A DNA stretch of 64,000 bases, taken from the NCBI RefSeq assembly GCF_050003625.1, contig NC_134401.1, positions 65,255,242 to 65,319,241 on the forward strand, written 5' to 3'. This document shows positions 46,362 to 58,809 of the stretch, one piece after another; the first letter of the stretch is position 1; the number at the start of each line of letters is the position of its first letter. The DNA is from Haematobia irritans. Taxonomy: Eukaryota; Arthropoda; Insecta; Diptera; Muscidae. The notes beneath the pieces were generated by a model. That model was not told the origin of the DNA. It made no database searches and worked only from the letters and a program-made list of their open reading frames with translations. A program made the position numbers and the translations under genes.

Positions 46362-46588
46362 ATTTAGTATTTCCTAGATCAGGGTAATGCTATTTGCAAA
46401 TGTTTTGAGCAGCACTGTGCATGTTATGCCCGTAAATGTTATTCGGTCAGTTGCTGTATTAATAGTGACGTTTTGTCATGCTTCGCATCTTTTGGCCATC
46501 CCATTTTCACATTTCATTCAATGTCATATGAAGCTTTCGGTTTATGGTGTTTATATCTTAGTGCCCAGGGATTTGTTTGGTAGTATTA

Positions 46589-46950
46589 CACGCAAAAAAT
46601 AATTATTTACTGCCAAACGAAATTTTAGAGCAACGATTATCGTCTTAGTTTTCTTTTCTCAGTAAAAACGAATGTTTGGCGGAAAGGTATAGAACATTTA
46701 TGTCTTTTATAGAACATTTATGTCAGGATGTGAAAATATAGAGACAAAAAAACATTTTCCTTTGAATTTTTCGGCTATGTGTGTCTTATTTCTATATTAT
46801 TTATTTAGTACTCATGTCTTTCTCTTCTATAATGTACAAATAATTAAAAAACAAGTATAAAATTTTATATGTTAAGAAAACTTCACGTTTTGTCAGGACG
46901 GAGATTTGAACCGTTTACCATCCGTTTTGAAAACAAACACTTTTTTATGC
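46589..46950 (-). mobile_element. Dual-tRNA-like element, truncated copy G
   Basis: Starts CACGCAAAAAATAATTATTT after TA and follows the copy C order ('ccaaacgaaattttagagc', ... 'gacggagatttgaaccg'). It ends inside module 2 near 46950. The second half is missing. Confidence 0.6.
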
Positions 46951-47466
46951 AACAAAAATGGAAATAATATGATTTTGCATTTATTCAAAAAATTGTTTCA
47001 AGATTTCGAATGGCTCAATTTAGGATGCGTGGCATAGTATTGCGTTAAATTGTTTCTTCGACGTGGTAGAAAATTTAACCCCTTCAACACGTGTTTTTTT
47101 GTTTTAAGAATAAGACGTGTGAAATTAAGTACTTGTTAATTTTGGAAAATACATATAATATTGCCTTATTTTCATTAAATATAATGTGTACTAATCAAAA
47201 CATGTAATAATGATACAAGAAAAGTTAACTTTATTATATAAAAGAGAGTTCACATTTACCCCACGTCATAAAGTACGCAAAAAAATTTCACCTCACCAGT
47301 TAAATGTTAATAAAGCTATGCATGTACAAACGAATGCCAGTTTAAAATCCAAACTACAACAGATACTTCAAAGTAAAAAGGGTTTTCTTAATCCCAAATA
47401 GACACAAGATGTAATTCCTTAAAATAAGTCTTGGCCTATATTTGAAGCGTTTTTATCTTAAATTTA
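46951..47466. other. Non-coding stretch with partial MITE
   Basis: Positions about 47300-47463 ('aataaagctatgcatgtaca', 'tggcctatatttgaagcg') repeat the interior of the CACTCAAAAAAA MITE that follows. No gene. Confidence 0.4.
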
Positions 47467-48130
47467 CACTCAAAAAAAAATTAACTTGGATCCAAAGAAT
47501 GTGACCTTCCTTTAAGGATTTTGGTATTGATTCCGAGCCAAAGATGCGGGTTCTTTAAAATAAGGAAATTTTTTTGCGACCTATCTGGTTTTAAATCTAG
47601 GATCTATAAAATTAAAATTAGGATACAGATCTCATTTATTGAATTTTCATTATATTTTTCCGGTATATTAATAAAGCTATTCACGTACAAACAAATGCCA
47701 GTTTAAAAATCCAAATTATGACGGATATTTAGAAGTAAAAAATATTTTCTTTATTCCAAACTAACTTTAAACCAAAGATGCTAAATCCTCAAAATAAGTC
47801 TTAGCCTATATTTCAAGCGTTTTTATCTTAAATCTAAAGATTCAATATTTCAGTTAATTTAAGGACGATTTCTTTAAATCAAAAATGTGTTTCTTTACTT
47901 TAACGAAAATTTGCCTTAGTTTAAAGTCATGCAACTTTAACGAAGGGACGCAAATTTTCATAATGCGTGTCCTAAATTTAATGAAAAAAATTTTTGAAGC
48001 AAAGATTATAAACTTTCTATTAATTAAAATTTCATCACTTTAAAGAAATTTGTCCTTAATAGTGTGTAAATTGCGCATCCTAAAATTGAGGTTGCGTAAT
48101 CTTTAATATCACGTAAATATTTTTTTAGTG
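47467..48130. mobile_element. MITE, CACTCAAAAAAA family, second copy
   Basis: 664 bp, CACTCAAAAAAAAATTAAC to AATATTTTTTTAGTG, flanked by TA on both sides. Same body as 26.5 kb. A further 3' piece of the family follows at 48131-48256, ending 'tttttttttcagtg'. Confidence 0.75.
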
Positions 48131-48330
48131 TATTGATTTAAATAAGATTATAAACTTTCGTTTAATTAAAATGTCATTATTTGAAAGGAATTTGTCCTTA
48201 GTATTGTGTATATTGCGTGTGCTAAAATTTAGGTTGGGTCAATATTTTTTTTTCAGTGTGAGTTTACTGTTTTTTGAGTGTAGCGCCTCAATTATTGACC
48301 TATCTATTTCTTAAACTTCTAGAAACAGTA

Positions 48331-48671
48331 GGTTAGGTTAGGTGGCAGCCCGATGTATCAGGCTCACTTAGACTATTCAGTCCATTGTGATACCACATTG
48401 GTGAACTTCTCTCTTATCACTGAGTGCTGTCCGATTCCATGTTAAGCTCAATGACAAGGGATCTTCTTTTTATAGCTGAGTCCGAACGGCGTTCCACATT
48501 GCAGTGAAACCACTTAAAGAAGCTGTGAAACCCTCAGAAATGTCACCAGCATTACTGAGGTGGGATAATCCACCGCTGATGGTGGTGTTGGTGTTCGGTC
48601 GAAGCAGGAATCGAACCCACGACCTTGTGTATGCAAGGCGGGCATGGTAACCATTGCACCACGGTGGCTCC
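48331..48671 (-). mobile_element. tRNA-derived SINE, full length
   Basis: 341 bp, with 'ggttaggttagg' tail at left and complement of 'gccaccgtggtgcaatggtt' head at right. The short direct repeat CAGTA flanks it (48326-48330, 48672-48676). Confidence 0.88.
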
Positions 48672-48676
48672 CAGTA

Positions 48677-49593
48677 GAATTTCGATATTTTTATGAATCT
48701 CAAAAATACATATGCTGGAGCTTAGGCAGTCAGTCTATATTTTGCAATGACAGCAGATTTTACTTCTTTAAAATTGGCCTGAAATTTGAAACATAATATG
48801 GCTTTATATCAAAATATATTATATTGATGAGACCGATCTTCCGATGCTGGGGATTTAAAATGGGATTTGCTTACTCTTAGTCAAGGTTGTAAAAAAATGC
48901 TGGAGCCGGAGTAGACTGAATAGTCCCGTTCATAGCATCTTTACGTCGACATTGTATTTATTTGAATTCGATATGCTTCTTTGAGTTTTCTTTTCTGTCA
49001 GCGAAGCGGTGAATGGTGCTATCGTTATACCCGTCTCAATGTCACACAAGTCACAGGAAAATCTGTCATACCAGGTCTTGGCCATTACATTGTTTTTAAT
49101 CTCCTCCGCTAATTTCTCTTTTCACGTTTTTACACTTGCAAGTGACCATGTGGGAACTTGATTTTCAAATGAATTGATGGTGGCCATCGTATTTTGTTGA
49201 CAATAAATGACAGAGAAAATTGTCCATTCTATCATAAAAGGAGACAATCTAATCGTTTTGTGACATTTATGGCTATCATCATGATATTGATAGTTGAAAA
49301 TGAAACACTTGCTTCCGAATCACGACTAGGGTAGTTCGCACTCTATTATTTTTGCTCTTTGGTGGATATTAACCTTATCAATGCTATATGAATATAGGGA
49401 GATCTGTTATATATTAGTTCTAGAAGTTTTGTAATCAATAATTTGATTAATACCTTACACTGAAAAAATATTGTTGTAAGCACAAAGATTTCATGACTTG
49501 AAAATACGAATGTCATATTTGCATTTCCGACCTAACGTAGGTGACCTTTTCATTTTGTCCTTGGAATTTGGTTATTAGACTTCAAAATGGGAA
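48677..49593. other. Non-coding stretch
   Basis: No gene recognised. 'cactgaaaaaatattgttgt' at 49459 matches 60.98 kb and marks another small repeat family. Confidence 0.4.
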
Positions 49594-49850
49594 GGTTAGG
49601 CATAGTGACAGCCCGATATTTCGGGCTCACTTAGACTATTCAGTCCATTGGGATACCACAGTGTATAATTTTTCTCTTATCACTGAGTGCTGCCCGATTC
49701 TATGTGGAGTCCGAATGGCATTCCATATTGCAGGGAAACTACTTAGAGAAGCTCAGAAATGTCACCAGCATTACTAAGAGGAGACAATCTAACGCTTAAA
49801 TTTTTTTGGTGTATGGTCGAAACTGGGTATGCTAACCATTGAACCACGGT
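49594..49850 (-). mobile_element. SINE, diverged, head-to-head with the next copy
   Basis: Tail-like 'ggttaggcatagtgacagcc' at left, head 'aaccattgaaccacgg' at right. Several internal deletions. Its head end directly meets a second, oppositely oriented SINE. Confidence 0.8.
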
Positions 49851-50008
49851 TGTGGTTTCACCGCAATGTGGAACGCCATTCGGATTCGGATATAAAATGG
49901 AGGTGATAAGAGAAAAGTTCTCCACTGCGGTATCCCAATGGACTGAATAGACTAAGTGAGGCCGAGATATCAGGCCGCCACCTATTCCTAACCTAACCTA
50001 TACCTAAT
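49851..50008 (+). mobile_element. SINE, 5'-truncated
   Basis: Starts at 'tgtggtttcaccgcaatgtg' within the body and ends 'cctaacctaacctatac'. The tRNA-like head is missing. Confidence 0.8.
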
Positions 50009-51734
50009 CTCAACTTAGCCCCGCATCAATACCAAAATATTTTAAGTAAAGCCAAAATTTTTGGAATTGGGTGCGTTTTTTTTTCACTGTATAATGATAG
50101 CCTGATGTTGTGAACCCTCCCGTAGTTTAGAGTAAGTGGACCACCTCCTAATGTGTATGTGGTAATTGTTGTTGTCGTTGTTTTGCGATTTATTGTTCAT
50201 TGGTAAAAATGTCTTGATTTGTGGTGATGAAGTTTCTCTGTTGATAGATTTGATCGTTACACAAGTTGGGCTATGATGCTTTCTTTTAGTTTCTTATCCA
50301 CTACAATCTGCTCCTCATGTTCCCTATCCTTCTCTTGATGCCTACGGGGACTGTTAATTGTAGCAACAATTAATTGATGGATTTAATTGGGACAATAAAT
50401 AAAGATTGTCGTGCATGCACAGAGTAGGTTTCTTCCTACGAAGATTTGTTGTTGTGTTTTTGTTTTTGTTTTTTTAATATATCCGCAATTTAGGTGAAAC
50501 AAGCAGAAAGGTTTATCGTTCAATGGATTCCGCTTTAAGATACATGATTGTTTGCCAGAAAAATTTTTGGGGCGATTTTTCCTTAATTTTAGTCTTTTAT
50601 GTTGGGCTACAATCACTGTTGCTAGAATTTTGTATTATTCCCTAATTTTATTCTTTTTGATGTATAATGACTTGCTTGATAGACCTCTCTTATATAAAAG
50701 AGTACAGGATAGCTGACATCAATTCCAATTCAAACAACCACACGTTGTTGTGTAATTGTTAATTCGAATGGAAAAACTATACCTTATACTCTTATGATAA
50801 GAAGATCGATACCAAACTATCACAATTCGAGATATTCAGTATCAGAAGTAAATTGTACATAAAATTTGATCATATTTTTTTTCCATATTGGATACAATGA
50901 AATATTCCAAATATTTTTACAGATTTTTGAATATTAAATGCACGCAAAAACATACCTTTCTTGCAAACGAAATTTTATACCAAAGAAAATCGTATGGAAA
51001 TTTCTCTTCTGTAATACAAAGAATGTAGAAGCAAATATTAGAATCGAACACATTATCTACTGGGCCATGTAGCTCTTATACTCACCCGCTTGTTCTGGGA
51101 AGCAGTGAATACTTAACTATATAGCTACTCATTTATAAACACTCTTACTTACACTCCGCATTACGACCCATGTGTTTGAGCGGATAGTTTAACTTGGGCA
51201 TGTCGCTCAATATAACCAATAGACTATACTCTGCATTACTTATATGCACCCAATTCGTTGCTTATAAATATGACATTATTTTGCAATTTGTTTTCAGGGA
51301 CAGAAAAGTATTGCATAAAATGAGCTTCAAATCTATAAACTGGATCAGACATATACATATCATTCATAATTTAAAAACAAAAAATGTTATTTAATACCTC
51401 ATACACATTGCACTTCCAAAATCCACTTTAAATTGATTTCAACTGTCATTTGCCTTATAAAAAAGGATTTCAAATCCACTTTTAGTAGATTTCGAGCCTA
51501 ATGTGAATGAGCAAATTACATCAACTTAAGTGTAAAGTATAACGTGCATCGAGAAAGTATTGTGTATCTGAAGAGAATAAATCGAAAAATATTTAGAATT
51601 GAATTACAATAAAATAAAATAAAATTATTGGTCATTAGTATTCTTAAATACTTTATTGAACAAACTGCGTGCATGACCACATGCTACAAAACTAAAATAA
51701 AAACTGGCTACTACAAAAAGTTTGATGACGTGTA
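50009..51734. other. Non-coding stretch with element fragment H
   Basis: Positions 50941-51090 start CACGCAAAAACATACC and contain 'ctgtaatacaaagaatgtag' and a partial tRNA-like 'actgggccatgtagctc', a strongly truncated dual-tRNA element. The rest shows no gene. Confidence 0.4.
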
Positions 51735-52928
51735 ACAGGTTGGCTGATAAGTCCCCGGTCTAACAAAGAAAAACACATTTTTTTTGTCAAAATTCGTTTT
51801 TATTATTCAACATAGTTCCCTTAAAGAGCAATACAGCGATTATAACGACCTTCCAATTTTTTGATACCATTTTGGTAGTACTCCTTCGGTTTTGCCTTTT
51901 GAGGTCTGAGAACAAAAAGTCGCTGTGGCCAGATCTGGAGAATACGGTGGGTGGGGAAGCAATTCGAAGCCCAATTCATGAATTTTTGCCATCGTTCTCA
52001 ATGACTTGTGGCACGGTGCGTTGTCTTGGTGGAACAACACTTTTTTCTTCTTCATATGGGACCGTTTTGCCGCGATTTCGACCTTCAAACGCGACAATAA
52101 CGCCATATAATAGTCACTATTGATGGTTTTTCCCTTCTCAAGATAATCGATAAAAATTATTCCATGAGCATCCCAAAAAACAGAGGCCATTACTTTGCCA
52201 GCGGACTTTTGAGCCTTTCCATGCTTCGGATACGGTCACCGGTCGCTGTGCACTCAGCCGACTGTTGATTGGACTCAGGAGTGTAGTGATGGAGCCATGT
52301 TTCATCCATTGTCACATATCGACGGAAAAACTCGGGTGTATTACGAGTTCACAGCTGCAAACACCGCTCAGAATCATCCACACGTTGTTGTTTTTGGTCA
52401 AATGTGAGCTCGCGCGGTACCCAAAGAGCAGAGAGCTTCCGCATATCCAAATATTGATTAATGATATGACCAACACGTTCCTTTAAGGCCTCTGTTATCT
52501 GGATCAACTTCATTTTACGGTCATTCAAAATCATTTTGTGGATTTTTTTGATGTTTTCGTCGGTAACCACCTCTTTCGGGCGTCCACTGCGTTCACCGTC
52601 CTCCGTGCTTATTTCACCACGCTTGAATTTTGCATACCAATCAATTATTGTTCCCTGGGACAGAGTCCGGAAACTCATTATCAAGCCAAGTTTTTGCTGC
52701 CACCGTATTTTTACCTTTCAGAAAACAGTATTTTATCAAAGCATTTTTTTCCATTTTTTCAGAATAAGAAAAGTTGCTTCACAAAAGACGCTCTATCTCA
52801 CAAACTAATTGACTTACAGACGTCAAATTTTGTCACGAATCATTTGAAGGTTGGTACTATATAAAAATAATATGAATTTAATACTACGCCATCTGTGTGT
52901 CAGACCGGGGACTTATCAGCCAACCTGT
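51735..52928 (-). mobile_element. irritans-type mariner element
   Basis: 1,194 bp, TIR ACAGGTTGGCTGATAAGTCC at left and its inverse at right, flanked by TA (51733-51734, 52929-52930). This TIR is the one known from Himar1 and other irritans-subfamily mariners. The length is close to a full-length mariner. It encodes one transposase pseudogene on the minus strand. Confidence 0.95.
51803..52754 (-). pseudogene. mariner transposase pseudogene (irritans subfamily)
   Basis: The start Met is at 52754. Recognisable segments: WYAKFKRGEISTEDGERSGR, KKIHKMILNDRKMKLIQI, ERVGHIINQYLDMRKL, MDETWLHHYTPES (first catalytic Asp), GIIFIDYLEKGKTINSDYY, HQDNAPCHKS (second Asp) and YSPDLA (third Asp), ending near YNRC. 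All three Asp of the DD34D triad can be found. Lesions: a one-base frameshift near 52668, a TGA stop at 52349-52351, a frameshift near 52235, and a further deletion after YSPDLA. The intact enzyme would cut and paste TA-flanked DNA. This copy cannot make it. Confidence 0.92.
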
Positions 52929-52930
52929 TA

Positions 52931-54112
52931 ACGTATTACAGCGGGACTTTATTTTTTCGATTCGGTTCAAGTCTAATCATTTGTTGATTATTTTGTACAC
53001 TACTTGAGGGTCGTGTAAAGAAATGATGATTGTATCTTGAGTAGTCTTGGACAAAATCGTCCAAAGGAACTATTTCCTTCAAATCATTCCTTTTCCTTCC
53101 GGCTTTTTATGTTTGTCATCACTGTCATCTATTAAAGACAGACATTACATTGTTTATAGTAATATGGAAAGAAAAAATAAGGAATGGAATGGACAATTTA
53201 AGGAAGCAACTAAACTCAACTAAGCAACTAAAATTATTCATTGCAATGACTGTATCCTAAAAGATTTTGTGTTTTGTGAAGAGCCTGAGATGGAACTAAT
53301 AACCCTATTAAGAATATCAATCAATGCTTTATTATACACACGCGTCAAAATGTATGAATTGGCAAATAGCTACTGTCAAACAAAAGTAGAATCAAATATA
53401 TTTTTCTGTTGGTTAAGCTACTCTTGTAGTTTAGTCAACGCAATGGTTTTAAGCTGAAATCAAAACAACAAATATGATTGAAGAACAAACCAACAATAAA
53501 AAACAACACATATGAAGAAACACGAAACACGCCCAAAATAAACCCAGCCAACTGCACTCAAATCGATGATTTGACTTTGGCAAAGGAAAAGTGAATATTT
53601 GTACAAAATTTATTGTGGCGAAGCCGACTATCGAAAACATTTTTTCGGGAGGTTAGAGTGTAATTTACATTACGTTTAGTGAATTACCCGAATTTATTCT
53701 GGTAATTGATTGATAGTTTTGCTGCAAGTAGAGGATGTTGATGAGGAATATGGAAACGGCCGTCCATCCAACCATCTTGCAGTCTATAGGGCTTTGCCCA
53801 AACAAATTTGACAAATATACTTTTCCTCGGTTGGATAAGCTACTCTTGTAGTTTAGTCAACGCAATGATTTTAAGCTGAAATCAAAACAACAAAAAAAAA
53901 ATTTTGTAATTTTCCAAAATTTTCGTACAATTTTGATAGGGTAAATTTGGGATATTGTGGCAGTCAATAGTACTATGTTTTTTTACAACGAAACCCGAAG
54001 ATAATTCATATTGCGGTAAAGCCATTCGTTCTTCAGAAAAGAAGAGTGCTTGAAATTTACGAAATCGAATGTGGTTTTAGTATAAATATTTAAACAAATA
54101 AGTTTTATTATA
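52931..54112. other. Non-coding stretch with a direct repeat
   Basis: Positions 53393-53471 and 53813-53892 share about 65-80 bp ('taagctactcttgtagttta', 'gctgaaatcaaaacaaca') 420 bp apart. No gene recognised. Confidence 0.5.
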
Positions 54113-55150
54113 TTCAAAGTATAACAAAAAAATGAAGAAAACAATATTTCACTTACATCCAATACATATTTTAAATTGTCATCATCCTAAACATCATGGA
54201 ATAATCTACTATAACGAAATATATTATGAGTTTTTAGAATTTGTTGATAATATGCCTGTTTATTCTTTGGCAGAACTCTTCAAGAATATGAATTATTTGA
54301 GGTCATCTAATAAATTGTTACTGTGGCCATACTGAATCCAAGAAATCCAAGTCGCAAAAATGTAAAATTTTTTGGACTTCTTTATATGGTAGTGATTTAC
54401 ATCTCAATGAAAAAGTTTCTGACCCCATTAGACTTATCCGACGGTACTGCATTTGCCATAACCATCTTAATGCGGACACTTGTTTTTCTTTGGTCCCACC
54501 ATCGTAGAGCTAGTGCAGATCGTAGAGGGGGTACCACGTCTAGGCTCTTGTCTGCCACAGATGCAGATGATAGTTTTATTGTGGACTTTAATGGGCTTTT
54601 ATTGAAAAGAAAAAAGTCCAGAAGTTGCTTCTGTCTGCGGTCTCTGCCATCCAAACATGTCTTTCACTAAATAACATTGACAGTGATGGGGTCTAGTTTT
54701 CTGTGATGCGATTACCATTGAAGTTTGCTCCTTGGCCAGAAGATTGGCTCGCAATTGATAATGACACTTATCTAGATTACTCTCGCGAAATCATGGCTCT
54801 TAGAGCACATTTCTCCCAAGATCATGCTGGATTATTTTACTGCTGTGTCTGGCAAAAAGAAAAGCAACATCCTAAGTTGTTTGGAAAATTTATGAACCAC
54901 TGCTCTAATCGATTACAATTCAACCAGCAATCCAACATTACCATGTTGATGATGGAAAACAATGCCGCCAGTAGTACTGCCAGCCAGCAATCAGTATTAG
55001 TTTGGTTTTGTTTTACGTTGCAGCTCTTTTGCTTGGTAAACGGATAACTAAACGAGAAGTAAGTATGATTCAACATTATGCTTGGAACTCTATAGTTCAT
55101 CTGTCATTTCACTGTGTACTAATTCACTTAGAAGCTTGAAAATTCATAAA
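54113..55150 (+). other. Unidentified stretch with several medium open frames
   Basis: Plus-strand frames at 54132-54335 (67 codons), 54323-54670 (115) and 54703-55047 (114) lie in series. The last contains PWPEDWLAIDNDTYLDYS and a Ser/Ala/Gln-rich end. Base composition is less AT-rich than the surroundings. I do not recognise a domain. It could be a decayed transposon gene, a retrocopy, or chance. Confidence 0.3.
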
Positions 55151-56371
55151 TAATATAAAATAAGGTTTTGTTTTTTATTGAACGTATTAGCGTAGATAGA
55201 CAATTTTCCCATAGGGGGTGTGGGGGTTCAATTAATGTTTTATTTTATAAAAATGAATAAAAAATTAGACATCAAAATAACACGACAATTAATTTCTAGT
55301 AATAAAGCAACTAAAAGTAGTTCCACACTTTTCCCAGCAAAAAAATCGGGAGTTGTTCTAAAGGCACAACAAAAATGTCCTCACAAAGAAGTTAATTATT
55401 TTAACTACACAGGAAGTTTTCTTACTTCATTTTTTTCATTTTTTTCATATTTTAATGGTTAATTGTTTGTTTTCTTTTTTTCAAATAGTTTTTTCAAAAA
55501 AGTGTAAAAATAAATAAATCAAATAAATTATTCAAATTTTGCCACAAAAATGCTAAATCCATTAAGGAAAAATCGATAATTTTTGGAAATATTCAAACAA
55601 GCGTTAGAATGCATTAAAATCATGAAAAATATAAAAATTATTTATTTGGGAAAAACACTGAATTCGGTTCACACCTTAAGAATTGATGCAAATTCATTGC
55701 AACGGCTTTTCAAACGGTGGACATTCGTCCTATGAAAAGTTCACATTACATTCATCGCTTCTCCGCCAATTTTGTCCTTCCGAACCCAAACAGAACATTT
55801 TCACTTCCTCTTTTAGCGACGCTTTTATGCAGCATTATTAAGATATTAATTTATGAAAGAATAGTTTTAATATCAATTACTATTTGGGAACTTAAATCAT
55901 AAGTTCAATCACAGCTTTATTATATCAGATTTCCAACATTCACTTATAATAAAGAAGCTAACTCACAATTTAGAAGACAATGTTGCCAAATAAAACTATA
56001 TATTGCCATCGGCAACTGCTACCACAAGCCAAGTAATTCGATTGTGCATGAGTCTTTAGCGGAACTTTGTGCGCTTTTATGTACTAGTTTAATTTTTATG
56101 AAAACAATGGAAAATCGTCAATAGGTTTTAAAATTCCTCCGATTTTCATTCGAACGCCAATCTACTAACAAAGAGTACGTCTTGAATAAATAAAAAAAAG
56201 TTTAAAATTGTGAACATGTCTTACTATTTGTTGCAAACAATATTTGATCTATATCGAACATTTTAACAATTGTATATTTGGAGGCAAATCAAATGCAAAT
56301 TTAACTTCTGCCTACGGGTAATTCTATCAAAATTTAACCTATAAACCTCATGTGCTACATAATACTTTTTT
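55151..56371. other. Non-coding stretch
   Basis: No gene recognised. Positions 55660-55770 match, inverted, sequence at 10.1 and 0.75 kb (a small repeat family). Confidence 0.4.
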
Positions 56372-57330
56372 CACTCAAAAAACAAAAAAAAATTACTTGG
56401 ACCCAAAGATTTAAAAATGATTTTCTTTACTTTAAGAATATTGTCTTACTGCGAAGACATGCGGCCTTGACAGAGGGACGCGATTTTCAAAGATTCGTGT
56501 CCTAAACTAAAAGAAGGTGATTTTTAAATCAAAGATTATACATTTTATTTTAAATAAATTTTTTTATTATAAAGAATTTTGTCCTTAATATTGTGTAAAT
56601 TGCGCGACCTAAAATTTAAGTTGCAATGGTTAGCATGCCCGCCTTGCATACACAGGGTCGTGAATTCAAACCCAGTTTCGACCAAACACCAAAAAGTTTT
56701 CAGCGGTGGATTATCCCACCTCAGTAATGCTGGTGACATTTCTGAGGGATTCAAAGCTTCCCTAAGTGGTTTCACTGCAATGTGGAACGCCGTTCGGACT
56801 CGGCTATAAAAAGGAGATCCCTTGTCATTGAGCTTAACATAGAATCGGGCAGCACTCAGTGATAAGAGAGGTTCACCACTGTGGTATCACAATGGACTGA
56901 ATAGTCTAAGTTAGCCTGAAATGTCGGGCTGCCACTGTACCTAACCTAACCTAGATAGCTTTAAATCTATGCTCTATAAAATGAAAGTTAGCATATCAAA
57001 CTCTTTACTCGAATTTTCTTTTTGAGATTTATTAACAAAACTATTCATGTATAAATAAAATTCAGGCTAAAAATCAAGATTTTAACAGATATTTCAAAAT
57101 GTTTTCTTAATTTCAAGACAACTTTAAACCAAAGATGCTAACTCTTTAAAACAAGTCCCAGTCTATATTTTATCTTTGATCCAAATATTCAATATTTTGA
57201 CGGAAATATTATATTTATATATTTAATGATTATTTCTTTAAATCAAAAATATTTGTCTTACCATACTTCAAAGATATATGATTTAATCGGAGGGACGCAA
57301 ATTTCCATGATTCGTGTCTTAAGAAAAACG
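56372..57330. mobile_element. MITE, CACTCAAAAAA family, with a SINE inside
   Basis: Starts CACTCAAAAAACAAAAAAAA and has the family body ('attgtgtaaattgcgcgacc', 'aaccaaagatgctaactc', 'ggagggacgcaaattt'). A SINE occupies 56623-56953. The right end is not clear; similarity fades near 57330. The order of segments suggests more than one copy fused. Confidence 0.55.
56623..56953 (+). mobile_element. tRNA-derived SINE
   Basis: Starts at 'gcaatggttagcatgcccgc' (first bases of the head missing), has a B-box-like 'gaattcaaaccc', the full body and a 'cctaacctaacctag' tail. No clear target duplication. Confidence 0.88.
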
Positions 57331-57548
57331 ATTATGCATCATGGTGTTGCAACCACTGTGCAATTCCCAAGAAGTGTCATGGAATTGAAGGCGGTGATAG
57401 AAACCAACAACTGTAGCAACGTTTTGTGATAATAAAGATAGGAGAGGCTAAGTGTGAAGCCATTGTTAGCAGTAATGTTGCTAAAGCTTTCACCGTAAAT
57501 CACCTCCTGTGATCAATTCCCCCATTGGCTAAATACGACTCAACTTGA

Positions 57549-57749
57549 ATTCAATTGAAAAGTCAATCCAGACTTTCTGTCTTTACACTTGATGATCATC
57601 GGTTGACTTCTCGATTGAGATCATCAGCATTAGCTGACACCTGCGCTGCAAACTCAACCACCTCCACTACCAGTGGTTTGGCAAATCCCGTGGTTTTAGT
57701 CAGCACAGCACACTTGCAGATGTTAGATACTCGTGATGATGATGTGAAC
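57549..57749 (+). CDS. Possible host exon (unidentified) before a GTAAGT donor
   Basis: The plus-strand frame opens after a TGA at 57546 and reads through a Ser/Thr/Ala-rich stretch (LADTCAANSTTSTTSG) and LQMLDTRDDDVN. It meets a consensus splice donor GTAAGT at 57750-57755, exactly at a codon boundary. Composition is much less AT-rich than the flanks. A pyrimidine-rich stretch (ctttctgtcttt, about 57573) with a later AG could be an acceptor. I recognise no family. It may be an internal exon of a low-complexity host protein, or a chance frame in unique DNA. Confidence 0.25.
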
Positions 57750-57755
57750 GTAAGT

Positions 57756-58628
57756 CTGAATGGGAAAACTGGCTGCTGCTGCGACTCAGACTTGTCTGAA
57801 TGAACATGGACTTGTTTAATAAAATTTTGCCATTATTGGCACATAAACTGCCCTTGTGTGAGGGGGTGTGTGAATGGATATCGCTTAAAAATAAATGTGC
57901 ACAAATCGCTGTTGTGCATCACCCTCGTGTCGCACTTTCTTTGCCCTCCCATGAATTGTGGTTGTAACTTCGTAGTTCAAATTTAAATCGCTGTTCTTTT
58001 GCCTGATTAACTTGAACTAAAAAAGTCGTGGGTAAAAGCCGTCTTTCATATTCGCACCATATGTGGCAGAAAGTGAGTGAGCGCATTGTTACCCTCAACA
58101 TCCCTTGCCATGAGAAAATATTCTCTTGACTCACATCATTTTGGAGAGCATAGCCCAGAGCGATACTCACACTTGCAAATAACTTCGAATCTTCAGTCCA
58201 ATATAAACGATCCCTTTCCTCCATTGTTGTGGTCAATTAATTTTTTTCTTTCAAAATTACTTGTTTCCACTTCGTAGATCATTGAAAATTTTCTCAACGT
58301 TTGATCTGGTTGTACCCGAGCAACCAGCCGGCGGACCAACTAGCCAATCATCAAAATCAATAAGAATTATTTTTTTATTTTTTTGGTGGAAGACACCCAC
58401 AACATTGGCGATGATGATGATGACGCTGTTAATGTGTTGGATGTTTTTTTTATTACTTCACGTTGTTCGATTCAAACTGATGAATTTATAAATAGATTTC
58501 TTTTTGGGCTCTTGTTGATGTGTTGTGAAGGAAAAATATCTATTGAAACTATATCTTTACAGTGACTGACAAAAGTGTTTGTATTTACTAGTATGCATTG
58601 TATGTTTTTGATATTGACCAAATTCCAT
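57756..58628. other. Unique-looking stretch, no recognised gene
   Basis: Less AT-rich than average and free of the repeat families found elsewhere, so it may be intronic or intergenic host DNA. A minus-strand frame of 105 codons (57919-58236) has no recognised domain. A short GAT run lies at about 58409-58424. Confidence 0.35.
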
Positions 58629-58809
58629 TACGAGGGCAGTTCGGAAACTTCTTAGCCTAACACAAAAAGCGCGGTATAAACAGAAAAAAGTTAAGTGTTT
58701 TGGAAACTTCCATCTCTGTTATGAACACATGTTAAATCTTGTTTCGACCTGGCAACTCTTTCATATAGAGACAGGTGTTCAAAAAAGACGCATCCGCAAT
58801 TTTTTTACA

